DNA of 7,628 nucleotides from positions 1 to 7,628 of the forward strand of contig DAHXOM010000175.1 in NCBI GenBank assembly GCA_027364825.1. Reading direction: 5' to 3'. How positions within the stretch are numbered: position 1 is the stretch's first letter; every line of letters begins with the position of its first letter. The stretch comes from a bacterium. Lineage in GTDB: Bacteria; JAMCPX01. This document shows, piece by piece, positions 1-6,366 of the stretch. Under the pieces are notes generated by a model. It did no database searches, was not told the origin of the DNA, and saw only the letters and a list, made by a program, of their open reading frames with translations. A program made the translations under genes and the position numbers.

Positions 1-1135
1 CCTGGTCATTGAATGTCGTTTTCTTGCTGGATAGATTGTAGCCGTCCAGGGTATAGATGTTGTAATCGAGTGCGAGGATCGTATCTTTTGTAATATCATA
101 GCTTATACCGGCAAGTGCCCAGGTGTTTTCCGATGTGTTTATAAACTTTAAAAGCTCCGTCGAATATATATTGTAACTGTTGATGCTTACCGTCGGCGCT
201 ACCTTCCCGCTTACCGGTGTATAGGAATCATTCCCATTCGGTTTCATATCGAGGTAGCGTGCGAATACCCTCAATTTCTCCTCGCCCGGAATTCGCAGGA
301 AGCCCCAGAACTCATACCCGTAACCGTGGTTGAATTTTGCCTTCCCCTGATCCGCGGGTGTAATGTGGTCGTCAGCCCACATCCAGTCGCCTGCGACCCT
401 GAGCAGCTTGTTGGTATACACCAGCATCGCTATGGCGCGTTTCGGATTATAATCGGGAATACCGTTGTGCATACTCTCGTCCATGCCGAATATGTTGAAG
501 ATGAAAGGTTTTACGTTGAAAGCTATCCTCGCTGCTGCTGCATAGCCCCTGCCGTTTTGCGGGGCCTGGTACCCTTCTCCGTTTGATCCCATGATGTGAT
601 AATCGATAAGTTTGTTGAAAAGACTCCCTACAATAGCTACACCCAAGTCACTGGATGGCGCAAACCCCTCGTAGTCCGGTGCTGTTTCGGAAACAAACCT
701 GTAGTTCCACAGCCCTTCTTCGTAGGGTATCCACGGTGTTTCGGTAAGTCCGAACCTGATCGCTATGTCTTTTGCCGGGGTAAAGATACCATACAAATAT
801 TTAACAAACACATCTCCCCTTCCGTTTGACGCTGTCGGGTCCGAGTATGCCTCATCGAGTGTAAGCTTGCCCGAGAAGTACTCGTTTATCTTACCAATGG
901 CGATCAGATATGCCCTTGATAGTCTGAAGCCGTTTACATTTGAAGAGTTTTCGTTTGCCTGTGTCTGGCCGACAGTCGATGAATTAAAGTGGTCCCCCGA
1001 GGCCTCCATTGCATTCAAGTAGGCTTTTACGCCTATGTTCAGGTTATCATTGATCTGATATGCATAGGCCCCTGTGCTGAGCATCATCACTCCCAGTCCA
1101 GCCATTATCATTGTACGTTTTAATTTTTTTACCAT
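1..1135 (-). CDS. Porin-like outer-membrane beta-barrel protein, 3' end beyond the window
   Basis: The minus strand is open from an ATG at 1135 to the left edge: 378 codons, no stop, so the C-terminus is missing. The start follows AAGGAGG closely (1140-1146). Residues 1-25 form a classic Sec signal peptide: basic MVKKLKR, a hydrophobic core, then AYA with likely cleavage before Y26. The mature part has no further hydrophobic helix. It is rich in Gly, Asn, Tyr, Phe and Trp with short alternating amphipathic stretches (for example 70-95 and 268-296), as expected for beta strands joined by polar loops. The stretch GFRLSRAYL near residue 69 resembles the early strands of alginate/phosphate-type porins of anaerobic proteobacteria. 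Seen: signal peptide and composition. Inferred: an outer-membrane diffusion channel of unknown substrate. It lies 244 bp beyond the methyltransferase gene on the same strand, behind a possible terminator, so it is probably its own transcription unit. Confidence 0.8.
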   Translation of the reverse strand, partial: MVKKLKRTMIMAGLGVMMLSTGAYAYQINDNLNIGVKAYLNAMEASGDHFNSSTVGQTQANENSSNVNGFRLSRAYLIAIGKINEYFSGKLTLDEAYSDPTASNGRGDVFVKYLYGIFTPAKDIAIRFGLTETPWIPYEEGLWNYRFVSETAPDYEGFAPSSDLGVAIVGSLFNKLIDYHIMGSNGEGYQAPQNGRGYAAAARIAFNVKPFIFNIFGMDESMHNGIPDYNPKRAIAMLVYTNKLLRVAGDWMWADDHITPADQGKAKFNHGYGYEFWGFLRIPGEEKLRVFARYLDMKPNGNDSYTPVSGKVAPTVSINSYNIYSTELLKFINTSENTWALAGISYDITKDTILALDYNIYTLDGYNLSSKKTTFNDQ

Positions 1136-1139
1136 TTTT

Positions 1140-1146
1140 CCTCCTT
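1140..1146 (-). promoter_or_regulatory. Ribosome binding site of the porin-like gene
   Basis: On the minus strand AAGGAGG lies four bases before the ATG at 1135. This near-perfect Shine-Dalgarno sequence fixes the start that yields an intact signal peptide. It also shows that this organism uses SD-led initiation, which matters for reading the SD-less genes further right. Confidence 0.75.
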
Positions 1147-1203
1147 AGTGTTTTGTTTTTATTTTTTCTTCTGCCACTAAGGTATTCCGGAAATGTAACG
1201 GAT

Positions 1204-1231
1204 GTATTAACTGCAGGTAAATTCCTGTTAA
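1204..1231 (-). promoter_or_regulatory. Weak candidate promoter for the porin-like gene
   Basis: The minus strand has TTAACA as a -35 box (one mismatch to consensus), a 16-bp spacer and TAATAC as a poor -10 box (three matches). The predicted start would be near 1197. It is the best sigma70-like pair I found in the gap but could easily be chance. Confidence 0.2.
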
Positions 1232-1351
1232 ACTGCTCCAGTCACGATACGGTTCCTAAAAACCCATAATTACCAGTAGGTTAGCTTCTTATAGGGGTTT
1301 GCAGTTTACATCCATGAAACACAAACAGCATATTCTGCATGGGTTAACCTG

Positions 1352-1373
1352 AAAAGGTATTCGAATACCCCCT
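1352..1373 (-). terminator. Weak hairpin terminator candidate after the methyltransferase gene
   Basis: A perfect 14-bp palindrome, GGTATTCGAATACC, lies at 1356-1369. Read on the minus strand it folds as a five-pair stem with a TCGA loop, extended by three G-U pairs and one A-U pair, and is followed by TTTT. It begins seven bases past the methyltransferase stop, where a factor-independent terminator would sit. The short T-run and wobble pairs make it weak, and it could instead be a protein-binding palindrome. Confidence 0.4.
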
Positions 1374-1379
1374 TATAAA

Positions 1380-1991
1380 TTACAGGAATTTGATCCGCAG
1401 GATATCGATACCGATCATGCAGACAAACATCAGGACAATGCCGAGCATTGTCCACCGTTCGCCCTTCAGGGCCGATGGATCGTACACGGCTTTTTTTGTC
1501 TTAAAACTTTTGGGGAAGAAACGCGGTACGTCTGCAAGATACCGTCCGTAGCCGTCGCCGAATTTTTCGAGCAGGAAATACTCTTCCCGCCTGACGATGG
1601 GATAATATTCGATAACAAAATAGAGGACCACGAGCGGTACGAGGACTGCGGCGTTTGCCAGCAGGGAAAATCCGAACGCAATCAGGAAATTGCCCGCGTA
1701 AAGCGGGTTCCGGATGATAGAATAAGGACCCTCCATGACAAGCCGGTCTGCTATGAGCTTTTTGGATCGCGTTGTACCCCCGGAATAGCCCACGGCCCAG
1801 ATCCTTATGGCCTCACCTCCCAGTATTACCGCGGTTCCGATGATGAACAGCAGCAGCAGTGCATGTCCTTCAGTCAGCGTGGGCTTTGTGAAGACAAGCA
1901 GAAGTACGGTCACCATGATAAACGGTACCGGCAATGTATCCCTGTGTTTAAAAACAAAATCCCCGAAACGAACAATCCTATCCTGTTTCAT
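1380..1991 (-). CDS. Isoprenylcysteine carboxyl methyltransferase-like (ICMT/PEMT family) integral membrane protein
   Basis: A 203-residue membrane protein with hydrophobic segments near residues 21-35, 44-66, 100-127 and 181-199. The family signature is clear: GPYSIIRNPLYAG at 88-100, then the acidic/aromatic block RREEYFLLEKFGDGYGRYL at 134-152 ending in VPRFFP. In ICMT and phospholipid methyltransferases these parts bind S-adenosylmethionine at the membrane face. Bacterial members mostly have no known substrate; isoprenylated proteins are not expected, so a lipid or small hydrophobic acceptor is more likely (inference). I chose the ATG at 1991 over one at 2009 because it follows AAAGGAGACAG and forms an ATGA overlap with the polX stop; the upstream start would add six residues (MAERRQ) and has poorer SD spacing. 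It is translationally coupled to polX, although no functional link between the two is known to me. Confidence 0.82.
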   Translation of the reverse strand: MKQDRIVRFGDFVFKHRDTLPVPFIMVTVLLLVFTKPTLTEGHALLLLFIIGTAVILGGEAIRIWAVGYSGGTTRSKKLIADRLVMEGPYSIIRNPLYAGNFLIAFGFSLLANAAVLVPLVVLYFVIEYYPIVRREEYFLLEKFGDGYGRYLADVPRFFPKSFKTKKAVYDPSALKGERWTMLGIVLMFVCMIGIDILRIKFL

Positions 1992-3712
1992 CTGTCTCCT
2001 TTCAGCCATTTCATAAATCCTTTATAGTTTTTTGTATTAACGACATCACGCTTTTCGAGCCAGCCCCGTCTTGCGACGGACACACCGTAGCTCATGTACC
2101 TCATCTGCTTCGGATCATGGCTATCAGTTGTAATCATAAACTTCAAACCTTTTGAATGCGCCTTCTTTATCATGGTATCGGTGAGGTCCAGCCGCAGGGG
2201 GTATGAATTTATCTCCATTGCTACATGATAGGTGCCTGCCGCAGAAAAAACAGCGTCCCAGTCCGCTTCATAGGCATCCCTTTCACCGATGAGCCTGCCG
2301 GACGGATGACCGATAACATCCACAAGGCCCGTAGCCATTGCCTTTATGATGCGCCCGGTTATCTGCTCACGGGACTGTTTAAAACCCGAATGTACGGAGC
2401 CGATAACGATATCCAGTTTATCAAGCAGGCTGCCGTCCATGTCAAGGGTCCCGTCTCCGAGTATGTCGACCTCCATACCCTTCAGCACCTTTATGCCGGC
2501 TGCGGTCTCGTTGAATGCGTCTATCTCATTTATCTGGGACTCCAGCCTCCGGGGATCAAGACCCCGTGCAATATTCAGGGACTGCGAATGATCCGTTATG
2601 GCTATGTATTCGTAGCCGAGCGACTTTGCATGTGCTGCCATCTGTTCCACCGTGCTGTCTCCGTCGCTGTAGACCGTATGCATGTGGACGTCACCCCGTA
2701 TGTCTTCCTGTTCTATCAATTCCGGCAGGCGGTGTCCGAGCGCAAGTTCGATCTCGCCCAGATCTTCCCTGATCTCCGGGGGTACCGGTTGTAGGCCGAG
2801 TGCTTCGTAAACATCCCGTTCCGTGGCACCGGCAATCTTCCTGTCGTTTTTCAAGTCAAACACACCGTACTCGTTCAGCTTGCAGCCCTTTTTCACGGCT
2901 ATCTCCCTCAGCTTTATATTGTGGGCCTTCGATCCGGTAAAATAGGCAAGCGCTGCCCCGAAGCTGTCGTCCTCCACGACACGAACATCGACCTGGAGGT
3001 GCGTGTTTTTCAGGACTGCCGACGACCGGGTCGGGCCGTGGGAGAGTACCCTCTCGATTTCTTTCAATTGCACGAACGTATTCATCAAAATCTCCGGCTC
3101 ATCCGAGGTAACAAGTATATCTATATCACCCACTGTTTCCTTTCTGCGCCGGATGCTCCCCGCAAGCTCTATGTTGCTGACGCCCTTGACCCCGCTCAAC
3201 TCATGTACGATCATTTCACCGATCGGGAGGGCTGTACCCAGGGGAAACCTGCCCTGGATGCTCTTTTTCAGTGCAATCCCTTTCAGGATATTTGCGATCG
3301 TTTTATCTTTTATACCCTTTATACCCTGCAATTTACCCGAGCCTGCATAGACCTCAAGCTTTTCGATAGAATCGATGCCGTAGGTGTCGTACAAAAGCTT
3401 TGCCGTTTTTGGACCGACCCCGGGGATATAAAGTATATCGAGAACCCCCTGCGGAAATTCTTTTTTAAGCTCCTCAAAATCCCCTATCTTGCCTGTTTGA
3501 ACATATTCTTCTATCTTTGCAGAAAGGTCCTTGCCGATACCCGACAGTTCTTTGAGCCTGCCGGTACCGATGAGCCCTGCCGCGTCCTCGGTAAGGTCTT
3601 CCATGACCTGTGCTGCCTTCCGGTATGCACGTATCCTGAACGGGTTGTCATTTTTTAATTCAAGGATGTCCGCTATGTTGTTAAAGATTTTCGATAATTC
3701 TTCGTTTGTCAT
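1988..3712 (-). CDS. polX: DNA polymerase/3'-5' exonuclease PolX (family X polymerase with PHP domain)
   Basis: A 574-residue protein, the usual length of bacterial PolX (about 570), which fills short gaps in base-excision repair and has a metal-dependent 3'-5' exonuclease. Domains in order: an N-terminal 8-kDa-like helical domain (1-75) with a helix-hairpin-helix at about 53-74; a second HhH, IPGVGPKTAKLL, at 96-107; a third at about 128-143; and the nucleotidyltransferase palm with GSIRRRKETVGDIDIL at 185-200. The palm carries metal-binding D196 and D198, a third carboxylate D242 in VDVRVV, and YFTGS at 257-261. The C-terminal PHP domain (about 340-574) keeps its metal ligands: H343 and H345 (HMHT), D374-H375, E414, H441, H469, D530 and H532. 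Both active sites look intact. The start is the ATG at 3712; the N-terminus MTNEELSKIFNNIADIL matches family starts, yet no Shine-Dalgarno precedes it and a promoter lies directly upstream. It is first in an operon with the methyltransferase gene. Confidence 0.95.
   Translation of the reverse strand: MTNEELSKIFNNIADILELKNDNPFRIRAYRKAAQVMEDLTEDAAGLIGTGRLKELSGIGKDLSAKIEEYVQTGKIGDFEELKKEFPQGVLDILYIPGVGPKTAKLLYDTYGIDSIEKLEVYAGSGKLQGIKGIKDKTIANILKGIALKKSIQGRFPLGTALPIGEMIVHELSGVKGVSNIELAGSIRRRKETVGDIDILVTSDEPEILMNTFVQLKEIERVLSHGPTRSSAVLKNTHLQVDVRVVEDDSFGAALAYFTGSKAHNIKLREIAVKKGCKLNEYGVFDLKNDRKIAGATERDVYEALGLQPVPPEIREDLGEIELALGHRLPELIEQEDIRGDVHMHTVYSDGDSTVEQMAAHAKSLGYEYIAITDHSQSLNIARGLDPRRLESQINEIDAFNETAAGIKVLKGMEVDILGDGTLDMDGSLLDKLDIVIGSVHSGFKQSREQITGRIIKAMATGLVDVIGHPSGRLIGERDAYEADWDAVFSAAGTYHVAMEINSYPLRLDLTDTMIKKAHSKGLKFMITTDSHDPKQMRYMSYGVSVARRGWLEKRDVVNTKNYKGFMKWLKGDR
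1996..2000 (-). promoter_or_regulatory. Ribosome binding site that decides the methyltransferase start
   Basis: AGGAG on the minus strand, inside the last codons of polX, lies four bases before the ATG at 1991. It supports the 203-residue protein over the 209-residue version starting at 2009, and supports coupled translation with polX. Confidence 0.65.
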
Positions 3713-3718
3713 ACTATT

Positions 3719-3747
3719 ATAATAGATAATCGGACACAGAATTTCAA
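3719..3747 (-). promoter_or_regulatory. Promoter of polX, predicted to make a leaderless transcript
   Basis: On the minus strand, TTGAAA (3747-3742, one mismatch to consensus) and TATTAT (3724-3719, one mismatch) are separated by exactly 17 bp. Counting from the -10 box puts +1 at 3712, which is the A of the polX ATG. The bases just before the ATG (ATAATAGT) contain no Shine-Dalgarno sequence, consistent with leaderless initiation. The -10 region overlaps a perfect 12-bp palindrome, CTATTATAATAG, at 3714-3725. Confidence 0.6.
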
Positions 3748-3778
3748 GAATACCGGGACATCGTAATGCATACTTGCC

Positions 3779-3808
3779 TTGACAGAGAACTCGTTGTTAT
3801 TATACATT
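3779..3808 (+). promoter_or_regulatory. Promoter of the transglycosylase-mrp-glpA operon, predicted leaderless or nearly so
   Basis: A perfect -35 box TTGACA lies at 3779-3784. The -10 is either TATACA at 3801-3806 (16-bp spacer, four matches) or TACATT at 3803-3808 (18-bp spacer, four matches). These predict +1 at about 3813 or 3815, and the ATG is at 3815. The bases before the ATG (TACATTCAAACT) hold no Shine-Dalgarno sequence. Because the -35 box occupies 3779-3784, the possible TTG start at 3779 would be outside this transcript. Confidence 0.55.
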
Positions 3809-3814
3809 CAAACT

Positions 3815-5269
3815 ATGAGAAAAATATACTATGTGGCTTCGATTCTACTGCTGGGTATCTTGATTCAGGGATGCGCAACTTCAAACAGTGCTGTAAACGA
3901 CCGGACCGGATTGGCCATAACAGGACAAACAACCGCATCTGCGCCTGCAGGTACGCAGTGTGCACCGCTCACGGGTACCTCTGTTACTGCCGGTTCATCG
4001 GTAACAACAACCGCGGACCAGGACATATCGGATGTGCTCGCCCAAAGCACTGCCCCGGAAAATCTGGAAAAAATAACAACAGACACGGACATCCCCATGG
4101 TCATGAACGAGAAGGTTCAATATTTCATAAACTATTTTTCGGATACACAGCATGATATCTTTGCAAAATGGCTTGAGCGATCCGAGCAATATATTCCCCA
4201 GATGAAAAAGATCCTGCGGGAGAACGGGTTGCCGGAGGACCTCGTGTACATGGCCCTTATCGAAAGCGGTTTTAATACCCACGCGATATCAAGGAGCAGT
4301 GCATGCGGGCCGTGGCAGTTCATGAGAGGCACGGCACGGCTGTATCATCTAAAGGTAAACTGGTGGGTGGATGAACGGAGAAATCCGGAAAAATCGACAC
4401 TCGCTGCCGCACGGTACCTAAAGAACCTCTATGATACCTTTGGTTCATGGTATCTTGCAGAAGCGGCTTATAACGCGGGCCCTCTTAAAATAATGAGGGC
4501 GATGCGAAGACAAAATACCGATAATTTCTGGAACCTTGCAGATCACCGGTACCTGAAAAAAGAAACAAGGGACTATGTTCCGAAACTCATAGCAGCAGCA
4601 ATGATAGCGAAGGATCCTGCTGAGTACGGATTCAAAGACCTGACCTACGGCAAACCGCTTGAAGATGACAAGGTAGTACTGGATCACCAGATCGATCTCC
4701 ATGTCGCTGCACGACTGGCGGATACAGACTACGATACAATAAAAAAGATCAACCCGGAACTCCTGAGATGGGCAACCCCTCCGGTCCCGTCATACACCTT
4801 GAACATCCCCGCAGGCACAAAAGAGCTTTTTCTGGCAGGGCTTGAAAAGATGCCGCGGAAGGAACTCTTCAGTTATAAGAGGTATGTTATAAGGAACGGC
4901 GATACACTGTATATGATTGCAAGGGCATACGGCATACCGCTCCACGAGTTAAGGGTTATGAATCATATAGGAAACGTAAAGGCATTGAGGCCCGGGCATG
5001 ACATTATCATACCGGTAAGCCCGTATGCGCATAAAGAGGCAATTGCCTACGCCAAAAGAATGCGGACAATCAATACGTCGTATACAGCTCCCCGATCCGG
5101 ATCCAGGTATATTTACTACAGGGTAAAACAGGGGGATACCTTATGGGATATAGCCCAGAAATTCGATGTTACAATCTCAAGGATAAAGTACAATAACAGG
5201 TTACGGGGTAGGCTTATCAAACCCAATATGATCCTGAAAATACCAAAGATCCTTGCACGGGAAGATTAG
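3815..5269 (+). CDS. mltD: MltD-like membrane-bound lytic murein transglycosylase with two LysM domains
   Basis: A 484-residue lipoprotein expected to cleave the MurNAc-GlcNAc bond of peptidoglycan with formation of 1,6-anhydroMurNAc, anchored in an envelope membrane facing the periplasm. Residues 1-20 are a lipoprotein signal: MRK, a hydrophobic stretch, then IQGC with lipidated C20 (Q at -2 is less usual). A Thr/Ser/Ala-rich linker follows to about residue 80. The SLT (GH23) domain spans about 125-265: ALIESGF with catalytic E150, the SSACGPWQFM motif at 161-170, and AEAAYNAG at 215-222. Two LysM repeats bind glycan: 357-400 (YVIRNGDTLYMIA) and 434-477 (YRVKQGDTLWDIA). The order and length match E. 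coli MltD, which has a similar size and two LysM repeats. I take the ATG at 3815, not the in-frame TTG at 3779, because it begins the signal peptide directly and the TTG lies in the -35 box. First gene of the plus-strand operon. Confidence 0.92.
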   Translation: MRKIYYVASILLLGILIQGCATSNSAVNDRTGLAITGQTTASAPAGTQCAPLTGTSVTAGSSVTTTADQDISDVLAQSTAPENLEKITTDTDIPMVMNEKVQYFINYFSDTQHDIFAKWLERSEQYIPQMKKILRENGLPEDLVYMALIESGFNTHAISRSSACGPWQFMRGTARLYHLKVNWWVDERRNPEKSTLAAARYLKNLYDTFGSWYLAEAAYNAGPLKIMRAMRRQNTDNFWNLADHRYLKKETRDYVPKLIAAAMIAKDPAEYGFKDLTYGKPLEDDKVVLDHQIDLHVAARLADTDYDTIKKINPELLRWATPPVPSYTLNIPAGTKELFLAGLEKMPRKELFSYKRYVIRNGDTLYMIARAYGIPLHELRVMNHIGNVKALRPGHDIIIPVSPYAHKEAIAYAKRMRTINTSYTAPRSGSRYIYYRVKQGDTLWDIAQKFDVTISRIKYNNRLRGRLIKPNMILKIPKILARED

Positions 5270-5272
5270 AAA

Positions 5273-5276
5273 GGAG
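5273..5276 (+). promoter_or_regulatory. Ribosome binding site that supports the GTG start of mrp
   Basis: AAAGGAG just after the transglycosylase stop puts GGAG seven bases before the GTG at 5284. This is good spacing and confirms the non-ATG start. Confidence 0.65.
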
Positions 5277-5283
5277 AACGAAA

Positions 5284-6363
5284 GTGTCGGAAATCGAACT
5301 CGAACGGCAGGTGCTCAACGCACTCAGCACGGTAGAGGATCCTGAACTCAAAAGAGATGTCGTAAGTCTCGGTATGATACAGGACTTAAAAATAGACGGC
5401 GGTAAGGTAAGTTTTAGATTTGTTCTGACCACGCCTGCATGTCCGCTTGCGGGCAGCCTCAATGAATCGGTGAGGAAGGCGGTTGAATCCCTAAGCTGGG
5501 TAAAATCCGTCGATATAAAACAGGATTCTGCTGTTCCAAAGTCAAAATCCTCGGGACCCAAGAAGCCGGTGCCAATCGAAGGCATTAAGAACATCATAGC
5601 AGTGGGAAGCGGAAAAGGCGGCGTCGGCAAATCAACGGTCAGTGTTAACCTTGCGGTCGCTTTGGCCCAGACAGGGGCAAAGGTCGGCCTTATCGATGCA
5701 GACATCTATGGACCTGATATTCCCCTTCTGCTCGGCATAACAAATGAACAAAAACGTGCCATCGCAGAAAAAGAAGAACTTGCACCGGTAGAGGCTTACG
5801 GGTTAAAGGCAATTTCGATCGGCCTGATCCTGCCCGATGACACCCCTGTGATCTGGAGGGGACCGCTGATAAGCCAGATGATTGAACAATTCCTGACCCA
5901 GATGAAATGGGGCGAGATCGACTATATGATCGTCGATCTGCCGCCCGGAACCGGCGACATCCAGTTGACCCTTGTTCAGAAAGCACCGATAAGCGGAGCC
6001 GTTATTGTTTCGACACCGCAGGATGTGTCCCTCCTTGACGCCACAAAAGCGCTGAACATGTTTTTAAAAGTAGAGGTGCCGATCCTCGGTATGGTGGAAA
6101 ACATGAGCTATTTTATATGCCCGCACTGCGGCAAACAGACGAACATATTCGGGACCGGCGGGGTAGAGGATACTGCAAAAAGGCTTGGCATTGATTTTAT
6201 CGGCAGGATTCCTCTTGAGCCGCGCGTCAGAGAGGGCGGCGATACCGGCAAGCCCATTGTGGCGGCTGACCCGTCTTCTCAATCAGCAAAAGAATTCCGG
6301 AACATAGCGGCAAAGGTAGCATCGAAACTCAGCATACAAAACCTGACCGGCGGAGAAAAATAA
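5284..6363 (+). CDS. mrp: Mrp/ApbC-family iron-sulfur cluster carrier ATPase
   Basis: A 359-residue cytoplasmic P-loop ATPase of the Mrp/NBP35 group, which binds and hands on [4Fe-4S] clusters to apoproteins. The N-terminal MIP18/DUF59 domain (about 1-80) carries TTPACPLA with the conserved Cys53. A Lys/Pro/Ser linker (about 82-98) leads to the deviant Walker A motif, KGGVGKST at 111-118 with the signature lysine K111. Then come DADIYGPDIP at 138-147, WRGP at 191-194 and the Walker B-like DLPPGTGD at 218-225. The cluster-binding CPHC motif is at 279-282, probably bridging a homodimer. All key residues are present and the length is typical. Translation starts at GTG 5284. It sits 14 bp after the transglycosylase gene and 3 bp before a glycerol-3-phosphate dehydrogenase gene. 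If that enzyme works with an Fe-S partner, as GlpABC does, Mrp could help mature it (inference). Confidence 0.95.
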   Translation: MSEIELERQVLNALSTVEDPELKRDVVSLGMIQDLKIDGGKVSFRFVLTTPACPLAGSLNESVRKAVESLSWVKSVDIKQDSAVPKSKSSGPKKPVPIEGIKNIIAVGSGKGGVGKSTVSVNLAVALAQTGAKVGLIDADIYGPDIPLLLGITNEQKRAIAEKEELAPVEAYGLKAISIGLILPDDTPVIWRGPLISQMIEQFLTQMKWGEIDYMIVDLPPGTGDIQLTLVQKAPISGAVIVSTPQDVSLLDATKALNMFLKVEVPILGMVENMSYFICPHCGKQTNIFGTGGVEDTAKRLGIDFIGRIPLEPRVREGGDTGKPIVAADPSSQSAKEFRNIAAKVASKLSIQNLTGGEK

Positions 6364-6366
6364 TCC

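Larger units (their letters stand above)
1136..1379. other. Intergenic region between the porin-like and methyltransferase genes
   Basis: This 244-bp gap is A/T-richer than the genes around it and holds no convincing coding frame. The right end carries the hairpin described separately. A possible promoter for the porin gene lies on the minus strand: TTAACA (1226-1231) and TAATAC (1204-1209), 16 bp apart. It would give an untranslated leader of about 60 bases. The -10 box is poor, so this is only a candidate. A small palindrome GGTTAACC lies at 1342-1349. I recognise no riboswitch or small RNA here. Confidence 0.5.

Noticed and set aside
326..1022. Plus-strand frames at 326-586, 596-829 and 765-1022
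   Set aside because: All are antisense to the continuous porin-like reading frame, which has a signal peptide and a strong SD.
3113..3158. PolX palm motif with Arg where many family X polymerases have Gly (GSIRRRKE)
   Set aside because: Bacterial PolX proteins vary at this position, and the catalytic Asp residues and the rest of the motif are intact, so I do not think the change is meaningful.
2225..3658. Long plus-strand open frames (189 and 245 codons) opposite polX
   Set aside because: They lie wholly inside polX, whose domains and catalytic residues are intact. Their translations are rich in Cys, Arg and Pro with no recognisable motif, as expected for antisense shadow frames.
3779..3814. 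TTG at 3779 as start of the transglycosylase, adding 12 residues
   Set aside because: The extension would put a polar stretch before the lipoprotein signal peptide, and this TTG is part of the -35 box TTGACA. ATG 3815 gives a standard signal.
3766..4155. 129-codon plus-strand frame starting upstream of the transglycosylase gene
   Set aside because: It overlaps the transglycosylase in another frame, gives a low-complexity Cys/His/Arg/Gly-rich product, and its start lies upstream of the predicted transcription start.
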